Of a DNA stretch of 64,000 nt, positions 41,797 through 49,759 are shown piece by piece (the stretch's first letter is position 1; the number at the start of each line of letters is the position of its first letter). The stretch lies in contig NZ_CH672428.1 in assembly GCF_000152745.1 (NCBI RefSeq), positions 1,381,251 to 1,445,250 of the forward strand, read 5' to 3'. Both the position numbers and the translations under genes were made by a program. Under the pieces are notes generated by a model. The model saw only the letters and a list, made by a program, of their open reading frames with translations. It ran no database searches and had not been told where the DNA came from. Source of the DNA: Oceanicaulis sp. HTCC2633. Its GTDB lineage: Bacteria > Pseudomonadota > Alphaproteobacteria > Caulobacterales > Maricaulaceae.

Positions 41797-43032
41797 TCAA
41801 GCCTTGGACGGCGCCGAACCCAACCTGTAGGCGGCGTGAAGCGCACGCACAGCGTGTTCAAGATAGTCCGCGTCCACCAGGGCCGAGATCTTGATCTCGC
41901 TGGTCGCGGTCATGCGCACCGCGATCCCTTCCCGCGCCAGAACGCCGTAAAGGGTGCGAGCGACATCCGCCCGCCCCCGCAGACCGGTCCCGACAACAGA
42001 CACCTTCGCCAGCCCGGTCTCAGAGCGGACTTCCAGCCCGTTGGGACGCGCCGCGGCTTCGGCCGCGGCCAGGGCGCGCGGCAAGTCCCGCCCCGCCACC
42101 GAGCACTCCACCACCGAGCCGCCCGAGCGCGCGCGGGCCTGGACGATCATGTCCACATCCACATCAGCCTCGCCCAGCGCCGCGAACAGAAGCTCGGCCG
42201 CCTGCGGCCCTTCGCCGCCATGAATGGAGAGGCGCGCTTGGTCGCGCACATAAGCAACACCTGAGACAATGCGTTTCTCACCGATCTCGAATTCCGGCGT
42301 CACTTCGGTGCCCGCGCTTTGCCCCGCTGGCAGGAAACTCGATTTCACGCGCAGGGTGACGCCCTTGGCCTTCGCGTATTCCACGGACCGTGTCTGCAGC
42401 ACTTTCGCGCCCATGGCCGCCAGCTCCAGCATGGCGTCATGACTGATGCGCTCGACCCGCACGGCCTCGGGCGCAATACGCGGATCAGTAGTGAAGACAC
42501 CGTCCACATCCGTGTAGATATCGCATTCCGCGCCCACAGCCGCCGCAACCGCCGCTGCGCTCAGATCAGTGCCGCCGCGCCCCAGCGTGGCGAGCCGTCC
42601 TTCGGCGTTCAAGCCCTGATAGCCCGCCACCACCGGAATCACGCCCGCGCTCAACATCGCGTCGAGCTGTTCGCCATGGATGTCGGTGATCTTGGCGCCG
42701 CCGGGCGGGCCTTCGACAAGGATGGGCAGGCTCCATCCCATCACGGCTTGGGACTGGAAGCCCTCGCGCTTGAGCGCCAGGGCCATCAGCGCCGCGCTCG
42801 CCTGTTCACCCGCCGCGAGGACCGTATCGGTTTCAGTTTCGCCCAGCCCCCCACCCAGCGCTTCGGCTGCGCCCAGCAGGCGATCCGTCTCGCCCGCCAT
42901 CGCCGAGACCACCACGGCGACCTGTTTGCCGGCGCGGGCTTCGGCCGCGACGATGGAGGCGGAATGGGCGATGCGTTCGGGATTGGCCATGGAGGTGCCG
43001 CCGAATTTCAGCACGAGACGCGGAGCGGTCAT
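41797..43032 (-). CDS. lysC: Aspartate kinase
   Basis: A 411-residue enzyme that phosphorylates aspartate at the entry to lysine, threonine and methionine synthesis. It has KFGGTSM at the N-terminus, GRGGTDLSA and TDVDGVFTTDPR in the kinase domain, and two ACT domains at the C-terminus for feedback control (VSVVGTGLR and MTATSEIKISALVD). The ATG at 43032 follows a strong GGAGG. It is divergent from ubiG, a common alphaproteobacterial pairing. Confidence 0.95.
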   Translation of the reverse strand: MTAPRLVLKFGGTSMANPERIAHSASIVAAEARAGKQVAVVVSAMAGETDRLLGAAEALGGGLGETETDTVLAAGEQASAALMALALKREGFQSQAVMGWSLPILVEGPPGGAKITDIHGEQLDAMLSAGVIPVVAGYQGLNAEGRLATLGRGGTDLSAAAVAAAVGAECDIYTDVDGVFTTDPRIAPEAVRVERISHDAMLELAAMGAKVLQTRSVEYAKAKGVTLRVKSSFLPAGQSAGTEVTPEFEIGEKRIVSGVAYVRDQARLSIHGGEGPQAAELLFAALGEADVDVDMIVQARARSGGSVVECSVAGRDLPRALAAAEAAARPNGLEVRSETGLAKVSVVGTGLRGRADVARTLYGVLAREGIAVRMTATSEIKISALVDADYLEHAVRALHAAYRLGSAPSKA

Positions 43033-43202
43033 CAACATCCTCCAAAGACAAAACAATCAGCAGGGCAAATGCGGCAAACGGCGCAACGGGGTCGATAATC
43101 GCGAGCGATGGGACCATATTGCGGCGCGATTGGTACAAAACCGGCGATATCAGCGCAAATGCGCAGAACCGTTCATGCGCCGGCATGTGTAAGGAGCCCG
43201 TC

Positions 43203-43973
43203 ATGGCCCAGGCCGAAGCCCCGACTGCCTTGTCCACGCCGTCGATCGATCCCGAAGAGGTCGAGAAGTTCTCCCGTATCGCCGGGGAATGGTGGGATCC
43301 GAAGTCGAAATTCGCGCCCCTGCACAAGTTCAACCCTGCGCGACTGACCTATATCCGCGACATATTGAGCCGGCATTTCAAGACCGAAGGGGCAGAGCCG
43401 CTAAAGGGCCTGAAGGTGCTTGATATCGGCTGCGGCGGCGGTCTGGTCTCCGAACCCATCGCCCGCCTCGGCGCCTCCGTCACGGGCGTCGACGCCGCAG
43501 AAGCCAACATCAAGACCGCGCTCGTGCATGCCGAGGAAAACGGCCTTTCGATCGACTATCGTCACGGCACGGCCGAGCAATTGCTCGAAGACGGCGGGCC
43601 GGAGCAATTCGACGTCGTGCTCAATCTCGAAGTGGTCGAACATGTCGCCAACCCGGATCAGTTCCTGCGCAATTGCGCCCGCATGGTGAAACCGGGCGGC
43701 ATGATGATCGTGGGCTCGATCAACCGCACGCCGCGCGCCTTCGCCACCGCCATCTTCGGCGCAGAATACGTGCTGGGCTGGCTGCCGCGCGGCACCCACC
43801 GCTTCAGCAAACTCGTCAAACCCATGGAAGTCCGGGCCGCTCTCAAGGCAGAAGGTCTGACCGTCATGGAGCCCGTGGGCGTCAGCTATAACCCGCTCAA
43901 GGACGTGTTCTTCATCACGTCTGATTCCGGCGTCAACTATCTGATGGGATCGGTGAAGCCGGCGACGTCATAA
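43203..43973 (+). CDS. ubiG: Ubiquinone biosynthesis O-methyltransferase
   Basis: A 256-residue SAM-dependent methyltransferase that performs both O-methylations in ubiquinone synthesis. The UbiG signatures are EWWDPKSKFAPLHKFNPARL at the start, VLDIGCGGGLVSEP (SAM loop), FDVVLNLEVVEHVANP and GSINRTPRAF. The ATG at 43203 has an AAGGAG site seven bases upstream. It is followed within 2 bases by the ZIP-like gene. Confidence 0.95.
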   Translation: MAQAEAPTALSTPSIDPEEVEKFSRIAGEWWDPKSKFAPLHKFNPARLTYIRDILSRHFKTEGAEPLKGLKVLDIGCGGGLVSEPIARLGASVTGVDAAEANIKTALVHAEENGLSIDYRHGTAEQLLEDGGPEQFDVVLNLEVVEHVANPDQFLRNCARMVKPGGMMIVGSINRTPRAFATAIFGAEYVLGWLPRGTHRFSKLVKPMEVRAALKAEGLTVMEPVGVSYNPLKDVFFITSDSGVNYLMGSVKPATS

Positions 43974-43975
43974 CC

Positions 43976-44692
43976 ATGACGACCGAACCGCTGTCTCAGG
44001 CCATTCTCTTCGCCTTGCTCGCCGGGGCGACCATCCCTCTGGGGGCGGCGCTGGCGCTTTGGGACAAGGTCCATCCCAACTGGATGTCGGGCGAGCTGCG
44101 CCATGGCGTGATCGCCTTCGGCGGCGGGGTGCTGGTGGCGGCGGTCGCGCTGGTGCTGGTGCCTGAAGGCGTTGATCTGATGCCGGGCTGGATGGCGCTC
44201 GCGGCCTTTATTGCAGGTGGAATCTGTTTCTTCTTCATCGACCGCACGCTGGGTCGCAGCGGCAAGTCCATGGGTCAGCTCATGGCCATGCTGGTGGATT
44301 ACCTGCCCGAAGCGATCGCGCTTGGGGCCATGCTGGCGACGGGAGCTGAAGCAGGGCTGCTGCTGGCATTGCTGATCGGCTTGCAGAACTTCCCAGAGGC
44401 CTTCAACGCCTTCCGGGAACGCGCCGCCAGCAGCTCTGAAAGCGCCATGAAGACCTATCTCCCCTTCGCGCTCATGCCGCTCCTGGGCCCGATCGCCGCG
44501 GCCTTGGGCGTGATGTTCTTCGCCCCCAATCAGATGGTTCTGGGGGCGCTGATGGTGTTCGCGGCAGGGGGCGTGCTGTTCCTGACCTTCCAGGACGTGG
44601 CGCCGGATGTGAAGCTTGAGAAAAGCTGGGCGCCGCCTCTGGGCGCCGTGCTTGGCTTCGCGCTCGGGCTCGCTGGCGACATCTTCCTCTAG
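43976..44692 (+). CDS. ZIP-family metal transporter-like protein
   Basis: A 238-residue protein with seven or eight membrane helices. The paired motifs VDYLPEAIALGA and LIGLQNFPEAFNAF correspond to ZIP helices IV and V, where the HxxxE histidines of classical zinc transporters bind metal. Here the first histidine is replaced by Asp-Tyr and the second by Gln-Asn, so metal selectivity may differ or be lost. The gene begins 2 bases after ubiG and is probably cotranscribed. Confidence 0.8.
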   Translation: MTTEPLSQAILFALLAGATIPLGAALALWDKVHPNWMSGELRHGVIAFGGGVLVAAVALVLVPEGVDLMPGWMALAAFIAGGICFFFIDRTLGRSGKSMGQLMAMLVDYLPEAIALGAMLATGAEAGLLLALLIGLQNFPEAFNAFRERAASSSESAMKTYLPFALMPLLGPIAAALGVMFFAPNQMVLGALMVFAAGGVLFLTFQDVAPDVKLEKSWAPPLGAVLGFALGLAGDIFL

Positions 44693-44693
44693 G

Positions 44694-45122
44694 CTAGTTC
44701 GCCTTCTTCGGCGGGGTCGGTGCAAAGGGCGCAGGCAGCGGCGCGCAGGGCACGCCCTCCTCGCTCAGCTTTTCACGCTCTTCAGCGGTTGTTTCGCCAT
44801 AGATGAGGCGCTCAGGCGCATCACCCTTGTGAATGGCGCGGGCCTCGCGGGCGAAATCCTCGCCCACATAGTCGAAATTGGAGCGGATATGGGCCTGCAC
44901 CTGACGCGCCAGGGTTTCAAAGTCCGGCGCGCTGTTGGCGGTCGCCTCCGTCTTGCGCGCGGTCCTGACCGACGGCGCCATCAACTGCTTTGAAACCTCG
45001 ATGGAGCCGCAATGCGGGCACTCCACCAGACCGCGGTCCTTCTGGACGTCATAATCGTCTGAATTGCGGAACCAGGCCTCGAACTCATGCCCGTCCGCGC
45101 AAGCCAGCGCGTAGCGGATCAT
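44694..45122 (-). CDS. DUF1178 family protein
   Basis: A 142-residue protein of unknown function found mostly in alpha- and betaproteobacteria. The conserved opening MIRYALACADGHEFEAWFRN and the zinc-ribbon-like CPHCGS near residue 36 mark DUF1178; a second cysteine pair is not evident, apart from Cys8. It overlaps the nitrilase-family gene by 4 bases, an association common to this family, and ends 2 bases from the convergent ZIP-like gene. Confidence 0.9.
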   Translation of the reverse strand: MIRYALACADGHEFEAWFRNSDDYDVQKDRGLVECPHCGSIEVSKQLMAPSVRTARKTEATANSAPDFETLARQVQAHIRSNFDYVGEDFAREARAIHKGDAPERLIYGETTAEEREKLSEEGVPCAPLPAPFAPTPPKKAN

Positions 45123-45958
45123 GGACCCGTGAACTCCCGATCATTGCTCAGCGACGGAATACGAGAGCGCGCCGCCCCGACTTCATCAAGGTCGATCTCG
45201 GCATGGAGGACGCCCGGCTCGTCATGATCAAAGGCCGCCACGATCTCGCCCCAGGGACCGATGACCATCGACCGCCCCCAGGTCTTGCGGCCATCCTCAT
45301 GCTTGCCGCCCTGGGCGGGGGCGAGGATGAAGCTGCCGGTCTCGATGGCGCGGGCCCGCAGCAGGGTTTCCCAATGGGCTCGCCCGGTCGGACGGGTAAA
45401 GGCGCTCGGAACAGAAATCATCTGCGCGCCCGCCTTGGCCAGACGGCGATAGAGCGCGGCGAAGCGCACATCGTAGCAGATGGTCAGACCCAGCCGGCCG
45501 CCCGCCGCCTCGGTCAGGACGGCGCGGTCGCCCGGGGCGTAATTGGTGGATTCCGAATAGGTCTCGCCGCCGCCCAGCGCCACATCGAACATGTGGATCT
45601 TGTCATAGGTCGCCTTGAGCGCCCCGTCCGGGCCAAACAGGTGCGAACGATTGACCGCGCGTTCGCGTCCATCAGAAGACGCGCCGCCCTTGAGCGCCAT
45701 GGAGCCAATCAGAAGATCAATGCCGAGGGAGTCCGCGAGATCGGCGAAGCGCACAATCGCGGGCTCCACCTCGGGGGTGTGGATTTGCTGAAACAGCTGA
45801 TCGGCGTCCTTCTGGACCAAAGTGGTGGTCTCAGGGGTCAGCACGAATTTTGCGCCTGCAGCCGCCGCTTCGCGGATCAGGGCTTCGGCGTCGTCCAGAT
45901 TGCGTTCCGGGTCGACGCCGGAACGCATCTGGATCAGGGCGAGTTTAACGGCGCTCAT
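45119..45958 (-). CDS. Carbon-nitrogen hydrolase (Nit/omega-amidase family)
   Basis: A 279-residue nitrilase-superfamily amidase. The Glu-Lys-Cys triad is visible: the glutamate in LTPETTTL, the lysine in YDKIHMFDVAL and the cysteine in GLTICYDVRF. It is closest to Nit1-like deaminated-glutathione amidases, which repair glutathione damaged by aminotransferases; location between DUF1178 and glutaredoxin supports a thiol-metabolism role. It overlaps both neighbours by 4 bases. Confidence 0.92.
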   Translation of the reverse strand: MSAVKLALIQMRSGVDPERNLDDAEALIREAAAAGAKFVLTPETTTLVQKDADQLFQQIHTPEVEPAIVRFADLADSLGIDLLIGSMALKGGASSDGRERAVNRSHLFGPDGALKATYDKIHMFDVALGGGETYSESTNYAPGDRAVLTEAAGGRLGLTICYDVRFAALYRRLAKAGAQMISVPSAFTRPTGRAHWETLLRARAIETGSFILAPAQGGKHEDGRKTWGRSMVIGPWGEIVAAFDHDEPGVLHAEIDLDEVGAARSRIPSLSNDREFTGP

Positions 45959-46224
45959 AGCGCTCCTTCATTCCGCAGCAGGTCATCAAGCTTGCCCGCA
46001 TTCTCCATCGCCATCATCTCGTCGCAACCGCCCACATGGGTGTCGCCGATGAAGATCTGCGGGAAGGTGCGGGCTCCATTGGCGCGATCCACCATTTCCT
46101 TTTTCTTCTTCACATCAAAGCCGGCGTCAATCTCGTCAAAGGAGACGCCCTTCTTTTTCAGAAGCGAGACGGCGCGCACGCAGTACGGACACATCGGACG
46201 GGTATAGATCGTGACGGCGGCCAT
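45955..46224 (-). CDS. grxC: Glutaredoxin 3
   Basis: An 89-residue dithiol glutaredoxin with the CPYC active site at residues 12-15, the TFPQIFIG cis-proline segment and HVGGCDEM for glutathione binding. It reduces protein disulfides and can support ribonucleotide reductase. First gene of the grxC-nit-DUF1178 operon; the ATG at 46224 follows GGAGGGC. Confidence 0.96.
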   Translation of the reverse strand: MAAVTIYTRPMCPYCVRAVSLLKKKGVSFDEIDAGFDVKKKKEMVDRANGARTFPQIFIGDTHVGGCDEMMAMENAGKLDDLLRNEGAL

Positions 46225-46277
46225 GAGGCCCTCCTTGTCTGTTCGTTCGGGGGGAGCGGTTCATCCGCATTCGCCCC

Positions 46278-47078
46278 TTATTTAAGCGGGTCGACGGGTT
46301 TCACAACGCGCGCCAGCGTGATCGCGGTCACATCTTCGGCGCCGGCGCGTTTCAGAACCCTTGCGCAAGCCTGCAAAGTTGCGCCGGTCGTGTGCACGTC
46401 GTCCACAAGGACAAAACGCCGCCCCTGCACGAAAGGTTTCGCCGCTTCACGCACCATGAAGGCGCCCGCCACATTGCGTCGCCGCGCCTTGGCGCTGAGC
46501 CCGCCCTGACTCGGGGTCGGACGGCTTCGAGCCAGCACATGCGGCTCCACCGGCAGGCCAGAGCTGTGCGACAAGGCCCGCGCCAGCAGGAAAGACTGGT
46601 TGAAGCGCCGCTTGCGCAAACGGTGCGCATGAAGTGGGATAGGGATCAGCGTGTCCGCGCCCTCCAGGGCGTCAGCGCCCGCTCGCATCATCCAGCGGCC
46701 AAAGACGGACACCCCGTCCGTGCGGCCGGCATGCTTGAGCATCAGCACCAGACGACGGCTTTTCTCGTCATAGACAAAGGCGGCGCGACTGATCCGGCAG
46801 GGCGGATTGTCTTGTCCAGCGCACGCCCCGCACACGGCGCCCTTCCCGATGGGATAGTCAAATGGCCGGCCGCACCTCGCACACCAGGGCGCATCCAGAA
46901 ACCGGACCTCACGCCATGCCGCGGGCGACAGCTCGCCCGGCGCAGTGACCGGCTCGCCCGTCACCGGGCAGAGCGGGGGCCAGACCAGATCCGCACACAC
47001 CCGCCACAGCGCCAGGGCTTTGCCTCTCAGCGTATTGGGTCCATATCTCGGGCATGAGCCCGGTGACGCTGATTTCAT
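46278..47078 (-). CDS. comF: ComF family phosphoribosyltransferase-like protein
   Basis: A 266-residue protein of the ComF/GntX family. An N-terminal four-cysteine zinc ribbon (CARCGRPF and VCGACAG) precedes a type I phosphoribosyltransferase fold with the PRPP motif VLVDDVHTTGAT and the flexible-loop QGGLSAKARRRNVAGAF. The role is DNA uptake in naturally competent species and unclear elsewhere. The ATG at 47078 would overlap the start of the divergent methyltransferase gene by 25 bases; a later start is possible. Confidence 0.88.
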   Translation of the reverse strand: MKSASPGSCPRYGPNTLRGKALALWRVCADLVWPPLCPVTGEPVTAPGELSPAAWREVRFLDAPWCARCGRPFDYPIGKGAVCGACAGQDNPPCRISRAAFVYDEKSRRLVLMLKHAGRTDGVSVFGRWMMRAGADALEGADTLIPIPLHAHRLRKRRFNQSFLLARALSHSSGLPVEPHVLARSRPTPSQGGLSAKARRRNVAGAFMVREAAKPFVQGRRFVLVDDVHTTGATLQACARVLKRAGAEDVTAITLARVVKPVDPLK

Positions 47079-48004
47079 CCAAACCCGTCCCTCAACCCGA
47101 GGGCGGACCACCCGCCCTCTTTGACCGGCGGCTCCTTGTCCGTCGCCGGGAGCGCGCCGCGCACGCGTTTCAAGACTACGACTTTTTGCACGCTCGCGCT
47201 GCAGACGATCTTCTCGATCGCGTGGAAAGCGTAACGCGCGACTTCGACACCTGTCTGGTGCTGGGCGGCGGCGGCGCAATCGGACGCGCGCTCGCAGACC
47301 GCCCCGGCGCCCGCAGCAAGATCAATCACCTCATCGAGACCGACCTGTCGCCCAGGATGGCGCGGTTGAGCGATCAGACCGCCGTGTGTCTGGATGAGGA
47401 ACGCCTGCCCCTCGCGCCGCAGAGTGTGGATCTGGTGATCTCCTGCCTCAACCTTCACTGGACCAATGACATCGTCGGCGCCCTGATCCAGATCAATCAT
47501 GCGCTCAAGCCTGACGGCTTCTTCGCCGGCGCGCTGCTGGGCGGGGCGACCCTGACCGAACTGCGCCAGAGCTTCCAGAAAGTCACCGATGAAGACCCCG
47601 CGCCCCGACGCGTCTCCCCCTTCGCCGATACGGTGGACATGGCGGGACTTTTGAGCCGCGCCGGCTTCACCCTGCCGGTGTCGGACGTGGACCGGGTGAA
47701 GGCGCGCTATGGCAATTCCTTCGTCCTGATGCGTGATCTGCGCGCCATGGGGGAAACCAATGCGCTGTACGACCGGCCGCGGACACCAGGCACCAAGAGC
47801 CTGTTCGTGAAGACCGCTCAGGCCTATGCCGAAGCCTTTGCGGAAGAGGATGGAAAAGTCCCCGCGACCTTCGAGATCATCTATTTCGCGGGATGGGCGC
47901 CGCACCCGGACCAGCCCAAGCCCAAACGCCCCGGCTCGGCGCAGGTCAGCCTGGCGGACGCGCTCGGCGTCGCCGAGCACAAGACCGGGGACAAGGCGGG
48001 CTAG
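47054..48004 (+). CDS. NDUFAF5-like methyltransferase-domain protein
   Basis: A 316-residue protein with a SAM-binding fold. The opening ALFDRRLLVRRRERAAHAF and the motif VDLVISCLNLHWTNDIVGAL match the NDUFAF5/BioC-like group; human NDUFAF5 hydroxylates an arginine of complex I. DTCLVLGGGGAIGRAL takes the place of the SAM loop. It is divergent from comF, with overlapping 5' ends, and its stop shares a CTAG with the stop of the convergent Flp pilin gene. The complex I role is inferred from family only. Confidence 0.85.
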   Translation: MSPVTLISSKPVPQPEGGPPALFDRRLLVRRRERAAHAFQDYDFLHARAADDLLDRVESVTRDFDTCLVLGGGGAIGRALADRPGARSKINHLIETDLSPRMARLSDQTAVCLDEERLPLAPQSVDLVISCLNLHWTNDIVGALIQINHALKPDGFFAGALLGGATLTELRQSFQKVTDEDPAPRRVSPFADTVDMAGLLSRAGFTLPVSDVDRVKARYGNSFVLMRDLRAMGETNALYDRPRTPGTKSLFVKTAQAYAEAFAEEDGKVPATFEIIYFAGWAPHPDQPKPKRPGSAQVSLADALGVAEHKTGDKAG

Positions 48005-48168
48005 CCGCCCGCGCCGCCAGAGGCCGTGCTGATCGTATTGCCGACCGTCTGCAAGAGCGCCCAGAGCTGATTGCCGAGCAGTGAGACGGCGGTGATCACC
48101 ACCACGCCGAGAAGCCCCACCAGCAGACCGTACTCGATGGCGGTGGCGCCGCTTTCGTCAGCGATCAG
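48001..48168 (-). CDS. Flp/Fap-type IVb pilin, start codon unclear
   Basis: A small Flp-type pilin of about 55 residues. The processing-site motif [11 protein letters not shown] is followed by one long hydrophobic helix ([18 protein letters not shown]) and a Gly/Ser/Thr tail. Flp pilins form tad pili for surface attachment. No ATG, GTG or TTG occurs in frame in the expected place; a CTG at 48168, overlapping the mutT stop, is the best local candidate, giving LIADESG. Otherwise the frame is open far into mutT. No tad genes are in the window. It may be an orphan or decayed copy. Confidence 0.6.
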   Translation of the reverse strand: MIADESGATAIEYGLLVGLLGVVVITAVSLLGNQLWALLQTVGNTISTASGGAGG

Positions 48169-48590
48169 CCGACGCGCGCACCGACCAGCCTGTCGCGCAA
48201 TTCCGCCGCGAGCGGCTTGTCGGCCGGAGGCATCGGATACTCGCGGAACTGATCGGTCCGAACCCAGGCGATGGCCTGACCTTCGGTCGGGCGAATGAAC
48301 CCGTCCCAGCGTCGACACACGAAAAGCGGCATCAGGAGATGTCCGCCCGTTTCGAGCTTTTCCGACGCAAAGGCGAAAGGCTGCAGACATTGCTCGCATG
48401 GCTCGATCCCCAGCTCCTCACGCAGTTCGCGCACCAGAGCCTGCTCAGGGCTTTCGCCCGGTTCCACCTTGCCGCCCGGAAACTCCCAGAGCCCGGCATG
48501 CTGTTTGCCTTCAGGGCGCCGGGCCAGCAGCACGCGACCATCCGGATCAACCAGCGCGCACGCCACCACAAGCAACAGGTTCGAACTCAT
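48165..48590 (-). CDS. mutT: 8-oxo-dGTP diphosphatase (MutT, Nudix)
   Basis: A 141-residue Nudix hydrolase that removes oxidised dGTP from the nucleotide pool. The Nudix box is complete, from [18 protein letters not shown] through [19 protein letters not shown] and the C-terminal [19 protein letters not shown] are typical of MutT. From memory, related genomes often have argJ beside mutT near secA; it is not present here. Its stop overlaps the Flp pilin frame. Confidence 0.93.
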   Translation of the reverse strand: MSSNLLLVVACALVDPDGRVLLARRPEGKQHAGLWEFPGGKVEPGESPEQALVRELREELGIEPCEQCLQPFAFASEKLETGGHLLMPLFVCRRWDGFIRPTEGQAIAWVRTDQFREYPMPPADKPLAAELRDRLVGARVG

Positions 48591-48650
48591 ATCAGTAAGC
48601 CAGTCTGGTTAAAGCGATGTGTGGAGACAGGGTATATGGGCCATTAAGGC

Positions 48651-49643
48651 CTAGGGCGCATCCTGTCCCGGCGCCTCTTCAGGCGTATCGATATCCTCTG
48701 GCGCGACCGCGCTGGGCTCGGTCGTGCGCAAGGCGCTTGGGGCGCGGCCCGCAACCCGGGTCACCGGATAGCGCTCGCGCAGCACTTCGAGAAGATCGTC
48801 AATACCTTGCAGGGTCAGGAAGCGGACGATGTTGGGACGCACCTCTTCAAGGCTCTCGCGCGGTTGAAGACGACGGTCCATGACCTGCAGGACATGCCAG
48901 CCATATTCGGTCTCGAAGGGGGCGCTGACCGCGCCCTCATCCGTCGCGAACGCCACCTGGGCGAAGCCCGGCAGAATCCCCGTGCGGGTGAAGTACCCAA
49001 GATCACCGCCGCTGAACCGGGTGGCGAGATCGCGGCTGACCTGTGCGGCCAATTGTCCGAAATCACTCCCCTCCGCCAGCAGCCGGGCGACCTCGTCGGC
49101 CTCCTCACGGGTCTCCACAAGGATATGTCGCGCCCGGATCTCCTCCGTGCGCGGCGCAAGCCGGCTCTGCTCTTCATAGACCAGCTCGACCGCCTCATCG
49201 GTCACCGCGGAGGCGATGGCGTTCTCAACCAGGATATTGCCCAGGATCCGCTCTTCGGCCGCCGCCAGGCGCAATCGGGCTTCCTCGTCGTCCTGGACAT
49301 CGCGGGCAACCGCTTCCAGCGCCAGAAGCCTCTGGTCGATGAGGTCTGACAGGGTGTCGCGAAACACCTGATCGGAGGGCATGAGCGCCTGCGGGGTCTC
49401 AGTCAGCCCCAGCGAGACGGCTTCTCGACGCACGTCGTCCACAGTGATGATCGTCTCGCCCACCCGGGCCGCAATCTGCGACTGATCGACATCACGCTGC
49501 GCGATGAAGCGCAGTCCGGCCTGGGAAGCGCTGGCGTTGCGAGGCTGTGATTCTTCAGCATCTTGCGGGCTGCAGCCCGCAGCGAACGCAGTCGTGATCA
49601 CCGCAGCTGCTACAAGCAGACGGCGGGCTTGATTGACAGTCAA
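48651..49643 (-). CDS. Parvulin-type peptidyl-prolyl isomerase, lipoprotein
   Basis: A 330-residue SurA/PrsA-like folding helper. A signal ending AFAAGC gives a lipobox, so it is likely anchored in the envelope. A SurA-N-like helical part (TIITVDDVRREAVSLGLT) is followed by the parvulin domain (about residues 165-270) with EIRARHILVETREEADEVA, FSGGDLGYFTR and FETEYGWHVLQV. It starts at a TTG (49643) with an excellent AAGGAGG seven bases upstream. It is divergent from secA, and both act in protein export. Confidence 0.9.
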   Translation of the reverse strand: MTVNQARRLLVAAAVITTAFAAGCSPQDAEESQPRNASASQAGLRFIAQRDVDQSQIAARVGETIITVDDVRREAVSLGLTETPQALMPSDQVFRDTLSDLIDQRLLALEAVARDVQDDEEARLRLAAAEERILGNILVENAIASAVTDEAVELVYEEQSRLAPRTEEIRARHILVETREEADEVARLLAEGSDFGQLAAQVSRDLATRFSGGDLGYFTRTGILPGFAQVAFATDEGAVSAPFETEYGWHVLQVMDRRLQPRESLEEVRPNIVRFLTLQGIDDLLEVLRERYPVTRVAGRAPSALRTTEPSAVAPEDIDTPEEAPGQDAP

Positions 49644-49759
49644 TCAGGGCCTCCTTAAGTCACCAGTGACCTTCTACGACGTCAGAATTGCGCCCCGGCT
49701 CCGCCGAGCGCGTTCAGACCGTCTTTTATTCATTGTTCGCCCGTCAAGGCAGATACGTC

